Made by a program: the position numbers and the translations under genes. Shown here piece by piece: positions 1 through 10,565 of a stretch of 29,339 nt of DNA. Under the pieces are notes generated by a model, which saw only the letters and a program-made list of their open reading frames with translations, did no database searches and was not told where the DNA came from. The stretch is from Saccoglossus kowalevskii (lineage: Eukaryota; Hemichordata; Enteropneusta; Harrimaniidae), in NCBI RefSeq assembly GCF_000003605.2, contig NW_003136221.1:1-29339 (forward strand). Direction: 5' to 3'. Each line of letters opens with the position of its first letter. The first letter of the stretch is position 1.

Positions 1-130
1 TCACAGTTTTTCATTAGATAATGTGTTCTATGCTAAATTTTACATATTCATTGTGTTTTAATTTAGCGCATTTTTCCAGTCAGCGAAATAAGCTAAATTA
101 AAACCCAGTGAATAATTACCCCCTTTACAG
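1..130. mobile_element. MITE copy 1, left part cut by window edge
   Basis: This is the right-hand part of the short inverted-repeat element seen complete at 3145-3353. From about 24 to 130 it is identical to that copy, ending in TTTACAG followed by the TA that starts the first satellite monomer. Within the first 25 bases it differs by one CG to CA change (CACGG becomes CACAG) and two one-base deletions, which may be edge-quality errors. The left terminal repeat and the left flanking TA lie outside the window. It has no coding capacity. Confidence 0.85.
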
Positions 131-227
131 TATTTGATGTTTTCAGACTGGCTAACAAGCATTGATTCATCAGTACATGAACATTCAATTGCAGCACTGC
201 AATACAAAAGTACAAAACTAGATTTAG

Positions 228-618
228 TATTTGATGTTTTCAGACTGGCTAACGAGCTTTGATTCATCAGTACATGAACATTCAATTGCAGCAACTGCAA
301 TACAAAAGTACAAGACTAGATTTAGTATTTGATGTTTTCAGACTGGCTAACAAGCATTGATTCATCAGTACATGAACATTCAATTGCAGCACTGCAATAC
401 AAAAGTACAAAACTAGATTTAGTATTTGATGTTTTCAGACTGGCTAACAAGCATTGATTCATCAGTACATGAACATTCAATTGCAGCACTGCAATACAAA
501 AGTACAAGACTAGATTTATAGTATTTGATGTTTTCAGACTGGCTAACGAGCTTTGTTTCATTAGTACATAAACATTCAATTGCAGCACTGCAATACAAAA
601 GTACAAAACTAGATTTAG
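228..618 (+). repeat. Higher-order unit Bg-Aa-Agt-Ca, copy 1
   Basis: This four-monomer string (97+97+99+97 bp, here one base longer because of an inserted A in the first monomer) recurs at 1201-1590 and 5780-6169. The fourth monomer is the divergent C type, with GTTTCATTAG and CATAAAC. The following monomer at 619 is Aa, as at 1591. This is evidence of multi-monomer duplication. Confidence 0.8.
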
Positions 619-715
619 TATTTGATGTTTTCAGACTGGCTAACAAGCATTGATTCATCAGTACATGAACATTCAATTGCAGCACTGCAATACAAAAGTA
701 CAAAACTAGATTTAG

Positions 716-812
716 TATTTGATGTTTTCAGACTGGCTAACAAGCATTGATTCATCAGTACATGAACATTCAATTGCAGCACTGCAATACAAAAGTACAA
801 GACTAGATTTAG
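716..812 (+). repeat. Reference 97-bp satellite monomer (type A, g)
   Basis: This is a good example of the commonest unit. Landmarks by monomer position: TATTTGATG 1-9, CAGACTGGCTAAC 14-26, GCATTGATTCATCAG 29-43, CATGAAC 46-52, a perfect dyad ATTGCAG-CA-CTGCAAT 58-73, AAAAGTAC 76-83 and CTAGATTTAG 88-97. The common (a) form has 15 G and 17 C in 97 bases and contains no CpG. Recurrently variable positions are 12, 25, 27, 31, 35, 39, 41, 49, 84 and 86, plus the optional TA near 96. Two tandem units make 194 bp, near a typical nucleosome repeat length, though that may be coincidental. I do not recognise the satellite as a named family. Confidence 0.95.
773..788. repeat. Perfect 7-bp dyad inside each monomer (example)
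   Basis: ATTGCAG and CTGCAAT are perfect reverse complements separated by CA. The site recurs in essentially every monomer, about every 97 bp, and could form a small hairpin or a two-fold-symmetric protein site. The clear disruptions I found lie in monomers carrying one-base indels (228, 5298, 7345, 7447, 19341 and the last partial copy). A function is inference; the symmetry is directly visible. Confidence 0.85.
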
Positions 813-1200
813 TATTTGATGTTTTCAGACTGGCTAACAAGCATTGATTCATCAGTACATGAACATTCAATTGCAGCACTGCAATACAAAAGTACAAGAC
901 TAGATTTAGTATTTGATGTTTTCAGACTGGCTAACGAGCTTTGATTCATCAGTACATGAACATTCAATTGCAGCACTGCAATACAAAAGTACAAGACTAG
1001 ATTTAGTATTTGATGTTTTCAGACTGGCTAACAAGCATTGATTCATCAGTACATGAACATTCAATTGCAGCACTGCAATACAAAAGTACAAAACTAGATT
1101 TAGTATTTGATGTTTTCAGACTGGCTAACAAGCATTGATTCATCAGTACATGAACATTCAATTGCAGCACTGCAATACAAAAGTACAAGACTAGATTTAG

Positions 1201-1590
1201 TATTTGATGTTTTCAGACTGGCTAACGAGCTTTGATTCATCAGTACATGAACATTCAATTGCAGCACTGCAATACAAAAGTACAAGACTAGATTTAGTAT
1301 TTGATGTTTTCAGACTGGCTAACAAGCATTGATTCATCAGTACATGAACATTCAATTGCAGCACTGCAATACAAAAGTACAAAACTAGATTTAGTATTTG
1401 ATGTTTTCAGACTGGCTAACAAGCATTGATTCATCAGTACATGAACATTCAATTGCAGCACTGCAATACAAAAGTACAAGACTAGATTTATAGTATTTGA
1501 TGTTTTCAGACTGGCTAACGAGCTTTGTTTCATTAGTACATAAACATTCAATTGCAGCACTGCAATACAAAAGTACAAAACTAGATTTAG
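1201..1590 (+). repeat. Higher-order unit Bg-Aa-Agt-Ca, copy 2
   Basis: This has the same order of monomer types as 228-618, about 972 bp upstream (ten monomers plus one TA insert), and as 5780-6169. The preceding monomer at 1104 is Ag, matching 5683, so 1104-1590 and 5683-6169 share a five-monomer, 487-bp string. Confidence 0.8.
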
Positions 1591-1687
1591 TATTTGATGT
1601 TTTCAGACTGGCTAACAAGCATTGATTCATCAGTACATGAACATTCAATTGCAGCACTGCAATACAAAAGTACAAAACTAGATTTAG

Positions 1688-1978
1688 TATTTGATGTTTT
1701 CAGACTGGCTAACAAGCATTGATTCATCAGTACATGAACATTCAATTGCAGCACTGCAATACAAAAGTACAAAACTAGATTTAGTATTTGATGTCTTCAG
1801 ACTGGCTAACAAGCATTCATTCATCAGTACATGAACATTCAATTGCAGCACTGCAATACAAAAGTACAAAACTAGATTTAGTATTTGATGTTTTCAGACT
1901 GGCTATCAAGCATTGATTCATCAGTACATGAACATTCAATTGCAGCACTGCAATACAAAAGTACAAAACTAGATTTAG
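1688..1978 (+). repeat. Trimer Aa-A*a-Ta with rare TGTCTTC and CTATCAAG
   Basis: The monomer at 1785 carries the rare TGTCTTC (T to C at position 12). It is followed at 1882 by the rare CTATCAAG monomer. The same pair in the same order occurs at 2658 and 2755, 873 bp (nine monomers) later. The monomer at 1785 also has a private GCATTCATTC. Shared rare variants in the same order point to duplication of a nine-monomer segment. Confidence 0.8.
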
Positions 1979-2560
1979 TATTTGATGTTTTCAGACTGGC
2001 TAACAAGCATTGATTCATCAGTACATGAACATTCAATTGCAGCACTGCAATACAAAAGTACAAGACTAGATTTAGTATTTGATGTTTTCAGACTGGCTAA
2101 CAAGCTTTGATTCATCAGTACATGAACATTCAATTGCAGCACTGCAATACAAAAGTACAAAACTAGATTTAGTATTTGATGTTTTCAGACTGGCTATCAA
2201 GCATTGATTCATCAGTACATGAACATTCAATTGCAGCACTGCAATACAAAAGTACAAGACTAGATTTAGTATTTGATGTTTTCAGACTGGCTAACAAGCA
2301 TTGATTCATCAGTACATGAACATTCAATTGCAGCACTGCAATACAAAAGTACAAGACTAGATTTAGTATTTGATGTTTTCAGACTGGCTAACGAGCTTTG
2401 ATTCATCAGTACATGAACATTCAATTGCAGCACTGCAATACAAAAGTACAAGACTAGATTTAGTATTTGATGTTTTCAGACTGGCTAACAAGCATTGATT
2501 CATCAGTACATGAACATTCAATTGCAGCACTGCAATACAAAAGTACAAAACTAGATTTAG

Positions 2561-2851
2561 TATTTGATGTTTTCAGACTGGCTAACAAGCATTGATTCAT
2601 CAGTACATGAACATTCAATTGCAGCACTGCAATACAAAAGTACAAAACTAGATTTAGTATTTGATGTCTTCAGACTGGCTAACAAGCATTGATTCATCAG
2701 TACATGAACATTCAATTGCAGCACTGCAATACAAAAGTACAAAACTAGATTTAGTATTTGATGTTTTCAGACTGGCTATCAAGCATTGATTCATCAGTAC
2801 ATGAACATTCAATTGCAGCACTGCAATACAAAAGTACAAAACTAGATTTAG
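2561..2851 (+). repeat. Trimer Aa-A*a-Ta, second copy
   Basis: This repeats the rare-variant string of 1688-1978 with an offset of exactly 873 bp. It lies three monomers upstream of the MITE at 3145. Confidence 0.8.
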
Positions 2852-3144
2852 TATTTGATGTTTTCAGACTGGCTAACGAGCTTTGATTCATCAGTACATG
2901 AACATTCAATTGCAGCACTGCAATACAAAAGTACAAGACTAGATTTAGTATTTGATGTTTTCAGACTGGCTAACAAGCATTGATTCATCAGTACATGAAC
3001 ATTCAATTGCAGCACTGCAATACAAAAGTACAAAACTAGATTTAGTATTTGATGTTTTCAGACTGGCTAACAAGCATTGATTCATCAGTACATGAACATT
3101 CAATTGCAGCACTGCAATACAAAAGTACAAAACTAGATTTAGTA

Positions 3145-3180
3145 CTGTAAAATGACTAATTTTCACTGGGGTTTAAATTT
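3145..3180 (+). repeat. Left terminal inverted repeat of MITE copy 2
   Basis: It pairs with 3318-3353 read on the minus strand. Both begin CTGTAAA, diverge over five bases, then share TAATT, TTCACTGGG and a TTTAA-rich end, with one compensating gap each way. Confidence 0.8.
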
Positions 3181-3238
3181 CACTGATTTATCATTTCAGG
3201 CATATTCAGTGGGGTTTAAATTCACGGTTTTATCATTT
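3164..3238 (+). repeat. Internal direct repeat of the MITE, two ~33-bp units
   Basis: Units at 3164-3196 and 3207-3238 both read CA(C/G)TGGGGTTTAAATT, then CAC, then a T-rich stretch ending TATCATTT. The start-to-start offset is 43 bp. The first unit overlaps the left terminal repeat, so the transposase-end motif appears to be duplicated inward. Confidence 0.75.
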
Positions 3239-3268
3239 AGATAATGTGTTCTATGCTAAATTTTACAT

Positions 3269-3336
3269 ATTCATTGTGTTTTAATTTAGCGCATTTTTCC
3301 AGTCAGCGAAATAAGCTAAATTAAAACCCAGTGAAT
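3269..3336. repeat. Long hairpin in the right half of the MITE
   Basis: Arms 3269-3296 and 3309-3336 are reverse complements at 24 of 28 positions, around a 12-base loop. The core GTTTTAATTTAGC pairs without mismatch. The arms contain further copies of the CACTGGG-TTTTAATTT motif seen in the terminal repeats. The same structure is intact in copies 1 and 3. Confidence 0.8.
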
Positions 3337-3353
3337 AATTACCCCCTTTACAG
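3318..3353 (-). repeat. Right terminal inverted repeat of MITE copy 2
   Basis: Read on the minus strand it starts CTGTAAAGGGGG and continues TAATTATTCACTGGG, matching the left end at 3145-3180 imperfectly. The right end is the same in all three copies. Confidence 0.8.
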
Positions 3354-5297
3354 TATTTGATGTTTTCAGACTGGCTAACAAGCATTGATTCATCAGTACA
3401 TGAACATTCAATTGCAGCACTGCAATACAAAAGTACAAAACTAGATTTAGTATTTGATGTTTTCAGACTGGCTAACGAGCTTTGATTCATCAGTACATGA
3501 ACATTCAATTGCAGCACTGCAATACAAAAGTACAAGACTAGATTTAGTATTTGATGTTTTCAGACTGGCTAACAAGCATTGATTCATCAGTACATGAACA
3601 TTCAATTGCAGCACTGCAATACAAAAGTACAAGACTAGATTTAGTATTTGATGTTTTCAGACTGGCTAACGAGCTTTGTTTCATTAGTACATAAACATTC
3701 AATTGCAGCACTGCAATACAAAAGTACAAAACTAGATTTAGTATTTGATGTTTTCAGACTGGCTAACAAGCATTGATTCATCAGTACATGAACATTCAAT
3801 TGCAGCACTGCAATACAAAAGTACAAAACTAGATTTAGTATTTGATGTTTTCAGACTGGCTAACAAGCATTGATTCATCAGTACATGAACATTCAATTGC
3901 AGCACTGCAATACAAAAGTACAAAACTAGATTTAGTATTTGATGTTTTCAGACTGGCTAACAAGCATTGATTCATCAGTACATGAACATTCAATTGCAGC
4001 ACTGCAATACAAAAGTACAAGACTAGATTTATAGTATTTGATGTTTTCAGACTGGCTAACGAGCTTTGTTTCATTAGTACATAAACATTCAATTGCAGCA
4101 CTGCAATACAAAAGTACAAGACTAGATTTAGTATTTGATGTTTTCAGACTGGCTAACAAGCATTGATTCATCAGTACATGAACATTCAATTGCAGCACTG
4201 CAATACAAAAGTACAAAACTAGATTTAGTATTTGATGTTTTCAGACTGGCTAACAAGCATTGATTCATCAGTACATGAACATTCAATTGCAGCACTGCAA
4301 TACAAAAGTACAAAACTAGATTTAGTATTTGATGTTTTCAGACTGGCTATCAAGCATTGATTCATCAGTACATGAACATTCAATTGCAGCACTGCAATAC
4401 AAAAGTACAAAACTAGATTTAGTATTTGATGTTTTCAGACTGGCTAACAAGCTTTGATTCATCAGTACATGAACATTCAATTGCAGCACTGCAATACAAA
4501 AGTACAAAACTAGATTTAGTATTTGATGTTTTCAGACTGGCTAACAAGCATTGATTCATCAGTACATGAACATTCAATTGCAGCACTGCAATACAAAAGT
4601 ACAAGACTAGATTTAGTATTTGATGTTTTCAGACTGGCTAACAAGCATTGATTCATCAGTACATGAACATTCAATTGCAGCACTGCAATACAAAAGTACA
4701 AGACTAGATTTAGTATTTGATGTTTTCAGACTGGCTAACAAGCATTGATTCATCAGTACATGAACATTCAATTGCAGCACTGCAATACAAAAGTACAAGA
4801 CTAGATTTAGTATTTGATGTTTTCAGACTGGCTAACGAGCTTTGATTCATCAGTACATGAACATTCAATTGCAGCACTGCAATACAAAAGTACAAAACTA
4901 GATTTAGTATTTGATGTTTTCAGACTGGCTAACAAGCATTGATTCATCAGTACATGAACATTCAATTGCAGCACTGCAATACAAAAGTACAAAACTAGAT
5001 TTAGTATTTGATGTTTTCAGACTGGCTAACAAGCATTGATTCATCAGTACATGAACATTCAATTGCAGCACTGCAATACAAAAGTACAAGACTAGATTTA
5101 TAGTATTTGATGTTTTCAGACTGGCTAACAAGCATTGATTCATCAGTACATGAACATTCAATTGCAGCACTGCAATACAAAAGTACAAGACTAGATTTAG
5201 TATTTGATGTTTTCAGACTGGCTAACAAGCATTGATTCATCAGTACATGAACATTCAATTGCAGCACTGCAATACAAAAGTACAAGACTAGATTTAG

Positions 5298-5391
5298 TAT
5301 TTGATGTTTTCAGACTGGCTACAAGCATGATCATCAGTACATGAACATCAATGCAGCACTGCAATACAAAAGTACAAGACTAGATTTATAG
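5298..5391 (+). repeat. Damaged monomer with five one-base deletions
   Basis: This copy is 94 bp where 99 is expected (it has the TA insert). All five losses shorten a two-base run by one: TAAC to TAC, CATT to CAT, GATTC to GATC, CATTC to CATC and AATTG to AATG. Neighbours on both sides are intact. The pattern looks like uncorrected long-read run-length error rather than biological decay. Confidence 0.8.
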
Positions 5392-5779
5392 TATTTGATG
5401 TTTTCAGACTGGCTAACGAGCTTTGTTTCATTAGTACATAAACATTCAATTGCAGCACTGCAATACAAAAGTACAAAACTAGATTTAGTATTTGATGTTT
5501 TCAGACTGGCTAACAAGCATTGATTCATCAGTACATGAACATTCAATTGCAGCACTGCAATACAAAAGTACAAAACTAGATTTAGTATTTGATGTTTTCA
5601 GACTGGCTAACAAGCATTGATTCATCAGTACATGAACATTCAATTGCAGCACTGCAATACAAAAGTACAGGACTAGATTTAGTATTTGATGTTTTCAGAC
5701 TGGCTAACAAGCATTGATTCATCAGTACATGAACATTCAATTGCAGCACTGCAATACAAAAGTACAAGACTAGATTTAG

Positions 5780-6169
5780 TATTTGATGTTTTCAGACTGG
5801 CTAACGAGCTTTGATTCATCAGTACATGAACATTCAATTGCAGCACTGCAATACAAAAGTACAAGACTAGATTTAGTATTTGATGTTTTCAGACTGGCTA
5901 ACAAGCATTGATTCATCAGTACATGAACATTCAATTGCAGCACTGCAATACAAAAGTACAAAACTAGATTTAGTATTTGATGTTTTCAGACTGGCTAACA
6001 AGCATTGATTCATCAGTACATGAACATTCAATTGCAGCACTGCAATACAAAAGTACAAGACTAGATTTATAGTATTTGATGTTTTCAGACTGGCTAACGA
6101 GCTTTGTTTCATTAGTACATAAACATTCAATTGCAGCACTGCAATACAAAAGTACAAAACTAGATTTAG
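5780..6169 (+). repeat. Higher-order unit Bg-Aa-Agt-Ca, copy 3
   Basis: This is the same four-monomer string and exactly the same 390-bp length as 1201-1590, 4579 bp away. Here it is followed by an E(a) monomer (CATAAAC) instead of A(a). Confidence 0.8.
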
Positions 6170-6751
6170 TATTTGATGTTTTCAGACTGGCTAACAAGCA
6201 TTGATTCATCAGTACATAAACATTCAATTGCAGCACTGCAATACAAAAGTACAAAACTAGATTTAGTATTTGATGTTTTCAGACTGGCTAACAAGCATTG
6301 ATTCATCAGTACATGAACATTCAATTGCAGCACTGCAATACAAAAGTACAAAACTAGATTTAGTATTTGATGTTTTCAGACTGGCTAACAAGCATTGATT
6401 CATCAGTACATGAACATTCAATTGCAGCACTGCAATACAAAAGTACAAAACTAGATTTAGTATTTGATGTTTTCAGACTGGCTAACAAGCATTGATTCAT
6501 CAGTACATGAACATTCAATTGCAGCACTGCAATACAAAAGTACAAAACTAGATTTAGTATTTGATGTTTTCAGACTGGCTAACAAGCATTGATTCATCAG
6601 TACATGAACATTCAATTGCAGCACTGCAATACAAAAGTACAAAACTAGATTTAGTATTTGATGTTTTCAGACTGGCTAACAAGCATTGATTCATCAGTAC
6701 ATGAACATTCAATTGCAGCACTGCAATACAAAAGTACAAAACTAGATTTAG

Positions 6752-7344
6752 TATTTGATGTTTTCAGACTGGCTAACAAGCATTGATTCATCAGTACATG
6801 AACATTCAATTGCAGCACTGCAATACAAAAGTACAAGACTAGATTTATAGTATTTGATGTTTTCAGACTGGCTAACAAGCTTTGATTCATCAGTACATAA
6901 ACATTCAATTGCAGCACTGCAATACAAAAGTATGAGACTAGATTTATAGTATTTGATGTTTTCAGACTGGCTAACAAGCATTGATTCATCAGTACATGAA
7001 CATTCAATTGCAGCACTGCAATACAAAAGTACAAGACTAGATTTATAGTATTTGATGTTTTCAGACTGGCTAACAAGCTTTGATTCATCAGTACATAAAC
7101 ATTCAATTGCAGCACTGCAATACAAAAGTACGAGACTAGATTTATAGTATTTGATGTTTTCAGACTGGCATAACAAGCATTGATTCATCAGTACATGAAC
7201 ATTCAATTGCAGCACTGCAATACAAAAGTACAAGACTAGATTTATAGTATTTGATGTTTTCAGACTGGCTAACGAGCTTTGTTTCATTAGTACATAAACA
7301 TTCAATTGCAGCACTGCAATACAAAAGTACAAAACTAGATTTAG
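6752..7344 (+). repeat. Run of TA-insert monomers: Agt-D't-Agt-D'Gt-Agt-Ca
   Basis: Five consecutive TA-insert monomers (the fifth is 100 bp, with GGCATAAC) are followed by a C monomer. The second has the rare TATGAGACT at 6932-6940 and the fourth has TACGAGACT with CpG at 7131. A closely matching string lies at 24683-25274, and a third begins at 28969, including the same TATGAG variant. Because 99 is divisible by three, such runs leave an open frame across several monomers on the minus strand; this is not a gene. Confidence 0.85.
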
Positions 7345-7446
7345 TATTTGATGTTTTCAGACTGGCTAACAAGCATTGATTCATCAGTACATAAAACATT
7401 TCAATTGCAGCACTGCCAATACAAAAAGTACAAAAACTAGATTTAG
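7345..7446 (+). repeat. Damaged monomer with five one-base insertions
   Basis: This copy is 102 bp where 97 is expected. Each insertion lengthens a base run by one: ATAAAAC, CATTTC, TGCCAAT, CAAAAAG and CAAAAACT. The copies just before (7148, extra A in GGCATAAC) and after (7447, CACCTGC) carry one insertion each, so 7148-7544 is a cluster. Sequencing or polishing error is the likely cause. Confidence 0.8.
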
Positions 7447-8807
7447 TATTTGATGTTTTCAGACTGGCTAACGAGCTTTGATTCATCAGTACATGAACAT
7501 TCAATTGCAGCACCTGCAATACAAAAGTACAAGACTAGATTTAGTATTTGATGTTTTCAGACTGGCTAACGAGCTTTGATTCATCAGTACATGAACATTC
7601 AATTGCAGCACTGCAATACAAAAGTACAAGACTAGATTTAGTATTTGATGTTTTCAGACTGGCTAACAAGCATTGATTCATCAGTACATAAACATTCAAT
7701 TGCAGCACTGCAATACAAAAGTACAAAACTAGATTTAGTATTTGATGTTTTCAGACTGGCTAACAAGCATTGATTCATCAGTACATGAACATTCAATTGC
7801 AGCACTGCAATACAAAAGTACAAGACTAGATTTATAGTATTTGATGTTTTCAGACTGGCTAACAAGCTTTGATTCATCAGTACATAAACATTCAATTGCA
7901 GCACTGCAATACAAAAGTACAAAACTAGATTTAGTATTTGATGTTTTCAGACTGGCTAACAAGCATTGATTCATCAGTACATGAACATTCAATTGCAGCA
8001 CTGCAATACAAAAGTACAAGACTAGATTTAGTATTTGATGTTTTCAGACTGGCTAACAAGCTTTGATTCATCAGTACATGAACATTCAATTGCAGCACTG
8101 CAATACAAAAGTACAAGACTAGATTTAGTATTTGATGTTTTCAGACTGGCTAACAAGCATTGATTCATCAGTACATAAACATTCAATTGCAGCACTGCAA
8201 TACAAAAGTACAAAACTAGATTTAGTATTTGATGTTTTCAGACTGGCTAACAAGCATTGATTCATCAGTACATGAACATTCAATTGCAGCACTGCAATAC
8301 AAAAGTACAAGACTAGATTTAGTATTTGATGTTTTCAGACTGGCTAACGAGCTTTGTTTCATCAGTACATGAACATTCAATTGCAGCACTGCAATACAAA
8401 AGTACAAGACTAGATTTAGTATTTGATGTTTTCAGACTGGCTAACGAGCTTTGATTCATCAGTACATGAACATTCAATTGCAGCACTGCAATACAAAAGT
8501 ACAAGACTAGATTTAGTATTTGATGTTTTCAGACTGGCTAACAAGCATTGATTCATCAGTACATGAACATTCAATTGCAGCACTGCAATACAAAAGTACA
8601 AGACTAGATTTAGTATTTGATGTTTTCAGACTGGCTAACGAGCTTTGATTCATCAGTACATGAACATTCAATTGCAGCACTGCAATACAAAAGTACAAGA
8701 CTAGATTTAGTATTAGATGTTTTCAGACTGGCTAACAAGCATTGATTCATCAGTACATGAACATTCAATTGCAGCACTGCAATACAAAAGTACAAGACTA
8801 GATTTAG

Positions 8808-9583
8808 TATTTGATGTTTTCAGACTGGCTAACGAGCTTTGATTCATCAGTACATGAACATTCAATTGCAGCACTGCAATACAAAAGTACAAGACTAGAT
8901 TTAGTATTTGATGTTTTCAGACTGGCTAACAAGCATTGATTCATCAGTACATGAACATTCAATTGCAGCACTGCAATACAAAAGTACAAGACTAGATTTA
9001 GTATTTGATGTTTTCAGACTGGCTAACAAGCATTGATTCATCAGTACATGAACATTCAATTGCAGCACTGCAATACAAAAGTACGAGACTAGATTTAGTA
9101 TTTGATGTTTTCAGACTGGCTAACAAGCATTGATTCATCAGTACATGAACATTCAATTGCAGCACTGCAATACAAAAGTACAAGACTAGATTTAGTATTT
9201 GATGTTTTCAGACTGGCTAACAAGCATTGATTCATCAGTACATGAACATTCAATTGCAGCACTGCAATACAAAAGTACGAGACTAGATTTAGTATTTGAT
9301 GTTTTCAGACTGGCTAACAAGCATTGATTCATCAGTACATGAACATTCAATTGCAGCACTGCAATACAAAAGTACAAGACTAGATTTAGTATTTGATGTT
9401 TTCAGACTGGCTAACAAGCATTGATTCATCAGTACATGAACATTCAATTGCAGCACTGCAATACAAAAGTACAAGACTAGATTTAGTATTTGATGTTTTC
9501 AGACTGGCTAACAAGCATTGATTCATCAGTACATGAACATTCAATTGCAGCACTGCAATACAAAAGTACAAAACTAGATTTAG
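8808..9583 (+). repeat. String Bg-Ag-AG-Ag-AG-Ag-Ag-Aa with rare CpG
   Basis: The rare TACGAGACT occurs in alternate monomers, with CpG at 9084 and 9278, 194 bp apart. The same alternation, with the same leading B monomer, is at 18856-19533 (CpG at 19132 and 19326), an offset of 10048 bp. Only six monomers in the window carry this CpG, and four of them are in these two strings. Confidence 0.85.
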
Positions 9584-10272
9584 TATTTGATGTTTTCAGA
9601 CTGGCTAACGAGCTTTGTTTCATCAGTACATGAACATTCAATTGCAGCACTGCAATACAAAAGTACAAGACTAGATTTATAGTATTTGATGTTTTCAGAC
9701 TGGCTAACGAGCTTTGTTTCATCAGTACATGAACATTCAATTGCAGCACTGCAATACAAAAGTACAAGACTAGATTTATAGTATTTGATGTTTTCAGACT
9801 GGCTAACGAGCTTTGTTTCATCAGTACATGAACATTCAATTGCAGCACTGCAATACAAAAGTACAAGACTAGATTTAGTATTTGATGTTTTCAGACTGGC
9901 TAACAAGCATTGATTCATCAGTACATGAACATTCAATTGCAGCACTGCAATACAAAAGTACAAGACTAGATTTATAGTATTTGATGTTTTCAGACTGGCT
10001 AACGAGCTTTGTTTCATCAGTACATGAACATTCAATTGCAGCACTGCAATACAAAAGTACAAGACTAGATTTATAGTATTTGATGTTTTCAGACTGGCTA
10101 ACGAGCTTTGTTTCATCAGTACATGAACATTCAATTGCAGCACTGCAATACAAAAGTACAAGACTAGATTTATAGTATTTGATGTTTTCAGACTGGCTAA
10201 CGAGCTTTGTTTCATCAGTACATGAACATTCAATTGCAGCACTGCAATACAAAAGTACAAAACTAGATTTAG
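9584..10272 (+). repeat. Two triads of type C' monomers around one A monomer
   Basis: The order is C'gt, C'gt, C'g, then Agt (9879-9977), then C'gt, C'gt, C'a. Each triad is 295 bp. C' (AACGAGCTTTGTTTCATCAG with CATGAAC) is otherwise scattered singly at 8323, 14571, 15347, 16027, 17979, 25473 and 26831. The symmetry points to a local tetramer duplication. Confidence 0.85.
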
Positions 10273-10565
10273 TATTTGATGTTTTCAGACTGGCTAACAA
10301 GCTTTGATTCATCAGTACATGAACATTCAATTGCAGCACTGCAATACAAAAGTACAAAACTAGATTTAGTATTTGATGTTTTCAGACTGGCTAACAAGCA
10401 TTGATTCATCAGTACATGAACATTCAATTGCAGCACTGCAATACAAAAGTACAAGACTAGATTTATAGTATTTGATGTTTTCAGACTGGCTAACAAGCTT
10501 TGATTCATCAGTACATGAACATTCAATTGCAGCACTGCAATACAAAAGTACAAAACTAGATTTAG

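Larger units (their letters stand above)
131..3142 (+). repeat. Satellite block 1: 31 head-to-tail 97-bp monomers
   Basis: There are thirty-one monomers starting at TATTTGATG. The length fits exactly: 31 x 97, plus two TA-insert copies (423, 1395) and one inserted A (monomer 228, GCAACTGC instead of GCACTGC). Type order: Aa, Bg, Aa, Agt, Ca, Aa, Ag, Ag, Bg, Aa, Ag, Bg, Aa, Agt, Ca, Aa, Aa, A*a, Ta, Ag, Da, Tg, Ag, Bg, Aa, Aa, A*a, Ta, Bg, Aa, Aa, where A* carries TGTCTTC. Three of the four T copies (CTATCAAG at 1882, 2173 and 2755) are here. No gene or RNA gene is visible. The stretch is non-coding satellite DNA, bounded by MITE copies on both sides. Confidence 0.97.
3145..3353. mobile_element. 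MITE copy 2, complete, 209 bp, TA target duplication
   Basis: The element begins CTGTAAA and ends TTTACAG, inside TA dinucleotides at 3143-3144 and 3354-3355. Removing it and one TA restores the normal monomer junction GATTTAG-TA-TTTGATG, so the empty site is visible in every neighbouring monomer. The imperfect terminal inverted repeats are about 36 bp. The TA target and small size fit a non-autonomous Tc1/mariner-type MITE, but the superfamily is inference. There is no transposase. An internal direct repeat (3164-3238) and a long hairpin (3269-3336) are present. Confidence 0.88.

Noticed and set aside
716-812. Possible hammerhead ribozyme on the minus strand: CTGATGA followed 22 bases later by GAAA, then a TAGTC further on.
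   Set aside because: Hammerhead cores do occur in some animal satellites, but here the 22 bases between the boxes form only one terminal A-T pair rather than stem II, stem III does not pair after GAAA, and stem I pairing next to the core fails. C-type monomers also break the CTGATGA box. A covariance-model search would be the decisive test.
3145-3353. The MITE and satellite as one composite element, such as a Helitron-like element with an internal tandem array.
   Set aside because: The MITE interrupts a monomer cleanly at a TA with a TA duplication, and the uninterrupted site is seen in hundreds of monomers. Ends are inverted repeats rather than Helitron-type TC...CTRR ends.
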